From positions 51,132,730 to 51,196,729 of the forward strand of contig CANTUZ010000026.1 in NCBI GenBank assembly GCA_947846985.1: DNA of 64,000 bases, given 5' to 3'. This document shows, in pieces, positions 61,201 to 64,000 of this stretch. The notes below the pieces were generated by a model that was not told the DNA's origin, searched no databases, and saw nothing but the letters and a program-made list of their open reading frames with translations. The translations under genes and the position numbers were made by a program. The first letter of the stretch is position 1, and each line of letters starts with the position of its first letter. This stretch comes from Fratercula arctica. Its lineage: Eukaryota > Chordata > Aves > Charadriiformes > Alcidae.

Positions 61201-62807
61201 CCAGAGTTGCCCTCTCCTGAGGATGCTGCAGGAGCAGGGAGAGGTGAAACATGGAGTGGGCTATGGAGAAAAGTTGGGAGTGATTCAACAATAGCAGGGC
61301 ATGTTTTTACCTGGTTCAAATATAGGGAAAAAAAAAAAAAATCAACCACTTTATTCCTTCGTCACATAAAATAGACCTCTAGGAGATCCATTAGAGTGTA
61401 CTTACTGTAACATCAATTTCAAGTCTTTGCTTCCTGGAGGTACTTTCTCATGTTCTTACAAGGATCATCCCAAAGAACTAACCAAGATTGCATGAAATTT
61501 ACTTCAGCCTACTTATATTATGAATTTGACCACGTGTTATGTATGCAGCTTTCCTTATTTATTTTCATGCATGGAATATAGTTTTCTTCCTATTTCAACA
61601 CCTAGCGCTAATGTCCCACTATTCTGGACATTGTAAGTATGCATGTAGATGTAACCTTCTCAAGGTAGGCAGTGGTGGAACAAACAAGCTGTTGAGAGTC
61701 CCAGGGAGAATAATGAGGTGGAAGAAGTTAGTGAAAAAACAGTGTAGGAGCAGGCAAGTTGCAAGTTACTTTCTATAACAAGGACAAACCTACCATTCAC
61801 TTTTAAGTGCGTTATTGCTATTTATCAGGGGTGGAGAATGTCTGAAACCCCTCTTATGTCACATCTAAAAATGAACTTCTGCCGATCAAGTGTGTTGTGT
61901 TTTGGTTTGGTTTGGTTTTTCCTTTTGAATTTTGTCTACCATTGTACCAGACTTGTTGGTGTCTCTCCTCGGTCTCAAAGACACATTGACTTGCAATGTT
62001 CTCTGCTCTCTCCCTGCCTAAAAGTGTCTCACATTCTTTCCTGGAAATCTGTAGCAATAATGCTGCTAATTCCACGGTTCATGCTGGAGTCTTCAGGCCC
62101 TTGTGTCAGGCACTGGACACCTTTGACTTCCAGGGGGGATGTTCAGTTCAGCAGTGACTAACTTTGCCCCATGCTACTGTAGCTGGGCGGCAAGTTTTAC
62201 CGGTGTCAACCAGCTAACATAGCGCTAAATCACTGTATAACAGTGACTACAGTGTGGTTTTCTCCCTCTTTTCCTGCCTCAATTTGGGTTGTTATTTACC
62301 CCTCCTTTCCTTTTCCTCCCTCTTCAAACTTTCAGTTTTTCTTCTGCCCTCCCTGTTTTACTTGCCCTGCCTTCAGCTCTCCCTTGCTTTCTCCTCAACT
62401 AGACTTAATCTCTATTATGATGTTCACTTTTCTTCCCTGAGAAAGCAGGCAAGGGGATTTGGTACTGTGGAAAAGGGGTTGCTCATTGGTTTGCATCTGC
62501 TGCCTGGTTCTGCATACACAGCACTCTCCTCTCCCCAGAACCGGTGAGCAAATCCAGAGCTGTGGTAGCTCCTCTCCCCGCCGCTGTGTGGGCACAGGGG
62601 GGCTGATACGGGCATCTGTCTTCTGCACTCCCAAATCACATGGGAACGCTTTCTTCACTGTGCCCAGAAGAAGACCGTCGGAGCAGGAATGTGGCTTACC
62701 CTTGTGGTTTGCACAAGTGACTGATCTCTTAGGGTAGGCAGTTATTTGATTTCTGTTTTCTTTTCCCTCCCAACAGAAATGCAGAGATTCTAACCCTTTT
62801 AGCCTCA

Positions 62808-62865
62808 AACAGAACAAAAAAAAACAATAAAAAAAAAAACCAAAAACCCAAAAAAGCACAAAAAA
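62808..62865. repeat. A-rich low-complexity tract
   Basis: A runs broken by single C or short CC and G, resembling a degenerate A-rich satellite or retroposon tail, but no body is identifiable. Confidence 0.7.
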
Positions 62866-64000
62866 CCAGTTAAAAGTTGTGAATCTAATCATTATCTTGA
62901 ATTTATGTGACTTTCTACGGGGGAAAAAACTAACCTGTCAGGAATTGGGATTACATGATTTACATAGGACAAAACCATTGTTGCTTTGAGTTTTGATGAA
63001 GCTGGCAGAATGCCTTTCTAAAGTACATGTGCTTTTGCAATTTTGCATATTAATCTTTCAGATAAATCAACAGTGACTTATGATACTTTGCACCTTGGAA
63101 GGCGGCATTTTACGCTAGAACACTTTAATACTTTTTCCTTTTTCTAAGTTGCTCGTCAATCATGGCCATAAATATAGACTGAGCAGAAGTTGGGTGAATA
63201 GAATCATGTAATACATTCCAGACAATTTATGTTTTACAATGCAAAGAACTAGAATTTCTTGTGTTCTTTTCCCTCTCCGTCTTGCTCATTTTGGCTGTTA
63301 GATTGCCTCTTGCATGCTACAGCAAAAGTCCAAGGAAAACCAACGCTCCACATTGGCCAGCCAGGGTCTTTGGCAGTTCAATGGTCTGCAGACATTGCTG
63401 TTACAGGCAGTGCTTCAAAAAGACCTTTAGGTGTAGCTGAGAAAGATGATTGTGCAGTGCACTGGAGTTCAGAGGAGGTTTCATTTGTCTCAGTACTTTT
63501 GAAGTGCTGCGTACATCTATAGCAAACATTCTTGAGGCTTTTGCATGTTTCATCATTTTCTTCTTTCAAAAAGTGGATGGTCTCTTAAAAACTCGATAGT
63601 AGATGTTACCAAGTATGCATATTGCAATAATGCAGCACCCTAAAATACCACTCCATTTTGCTGTAAGTTGTATGTAAAGAGGAGGAAGAAGACTGGTTGG
63701 TAAGGAAGAAACATAGCGGACAAAAGAGACGCTTCTTGTCTCTTTATTATGAAGCATTGCTGCAATTTTCTCACTGGGCAACAGTTACCCTTGCAAAGTA
63801 ACAGGAGTCTTGCCCTGAACCTTCAAGAATTTCATTTCAAAGGGTCTGAAAAGGCTATTTTTGTAAAAGATCTGTCTTAATCTGTTGTTACACGAGGTGT
63901 CTGAAGCCATACAAAATAATTCTATATTTTCAAAAAAATAAATGTAAAATGAAAAAGCTTAGTTGTTGAAACGCAAAAGAATTAAGCAAGACCACTGACC

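Larger units (their letters stand above)
55921..64000. other. Gene-poor intergenic region to window end
   Basis: AT-rich sequence with no supported gene. The longest open frame is 133 codons on the + strand (58936-59337); it is hydrophobic and unrecognised. A 71-codon minus-strand frame (63566-63781) carries one hydrophobic segment. Neither has good evidence of being a gene. FER, the expected downstream neighbour in mammals, is not visible. Confidence 0.55.

Noticed and set aside
62395..62892. 165-codon minus-strand ORF starting in a Phe-rich run
   Set aside because: The start is the complement of an A-rich tract, the remainder is unrecognised, and an overlapping + frame is equally open.
39426..64000. 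Search for FER kinase exons on the minus strand (expected mammalian neighbour)
   Set aside because: No open frame shows kinase motifs such as HRDLAARN or DFG, or an SH2 core, so FER must lie outside the window.
1..64000. Search for tRNA, rRNA, CRISPR, bacterial operons or phage-like clusters
   Set aside because: No cloverleaf boxes, no regularly spaced direct repeats and no dense coding were seen. The DNA is vertebrate intronic and intergenic in character.

Overview
The window is vertebrate nuclear DNA and almost certainly from a bird. Three things point there: repeated CR1 LINE fragments with the avian-type 3' end, a class III ERV-type solo LTR, and compact intron-bearing gene structure with a CpG-island promoter. 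I could not name the species. No bacterial, plasmid or phage-like content is present, and I found no CRISPR array, tRNA or rRNA gene.

The one protein-coding gene I can fully support is PJA2 (Praja ring finger ubiquitin ligase 2), on the + strand. A GC-rich promoter (about 1410-2530) carries three inverted CCAAT boxes at helical spacing. It is followed by a short non-coding first exon with a strong donor at 1972, and an 18.5-kb first intron. Eight coding exons then run from 20496 to 33643. All coding introns are GT-AG, the phases agree at every junction, and the joined frame is 2115 nt (704 residues plus stop). The protein starts with the Praja N-terminal block, continues through a long acidic Ser/Asp/Glu-rich region and ends in an intact RING-H2 domain. 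In mammals the neighbouring genes are FER and MAN2A1. Neither is visible here, so the 3' half of the window reads as gene-poor intergenic DNA. In birds this human 5q21 region is expected on the Z chromosome (inference from known synteny, not visible in the sequence).

Repeats: intron 1 holds a nested CR1 composite (8893-11870) in which one antisense CR1 is split by a second, sense-oriented CR1 whose 5' part is inverted. It also holds a 594-bp solo LTR with perfect 5-bp target duplications (14199-14792). Intron 5 holds another LTR-like element interrupted by a 67-bp CR1 tail. Downstream of the gene lie a 2.4-kb antisense CR1 (36995-39425) and a 1-kb antisense CR1 (54946-55920).

No exotic new system was found. 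The most interesting points are the two places where PJA2 has competing splice acceptors (one adding 20 residues in frame, one deleting the RING domain), the reconstructed CR1 nesting history, a pair of overlapping perfect hairpins at 17023-17068, the NF-Y-like promoter array, and an unexplained exon-like antisense ORF near 35.4 kb.
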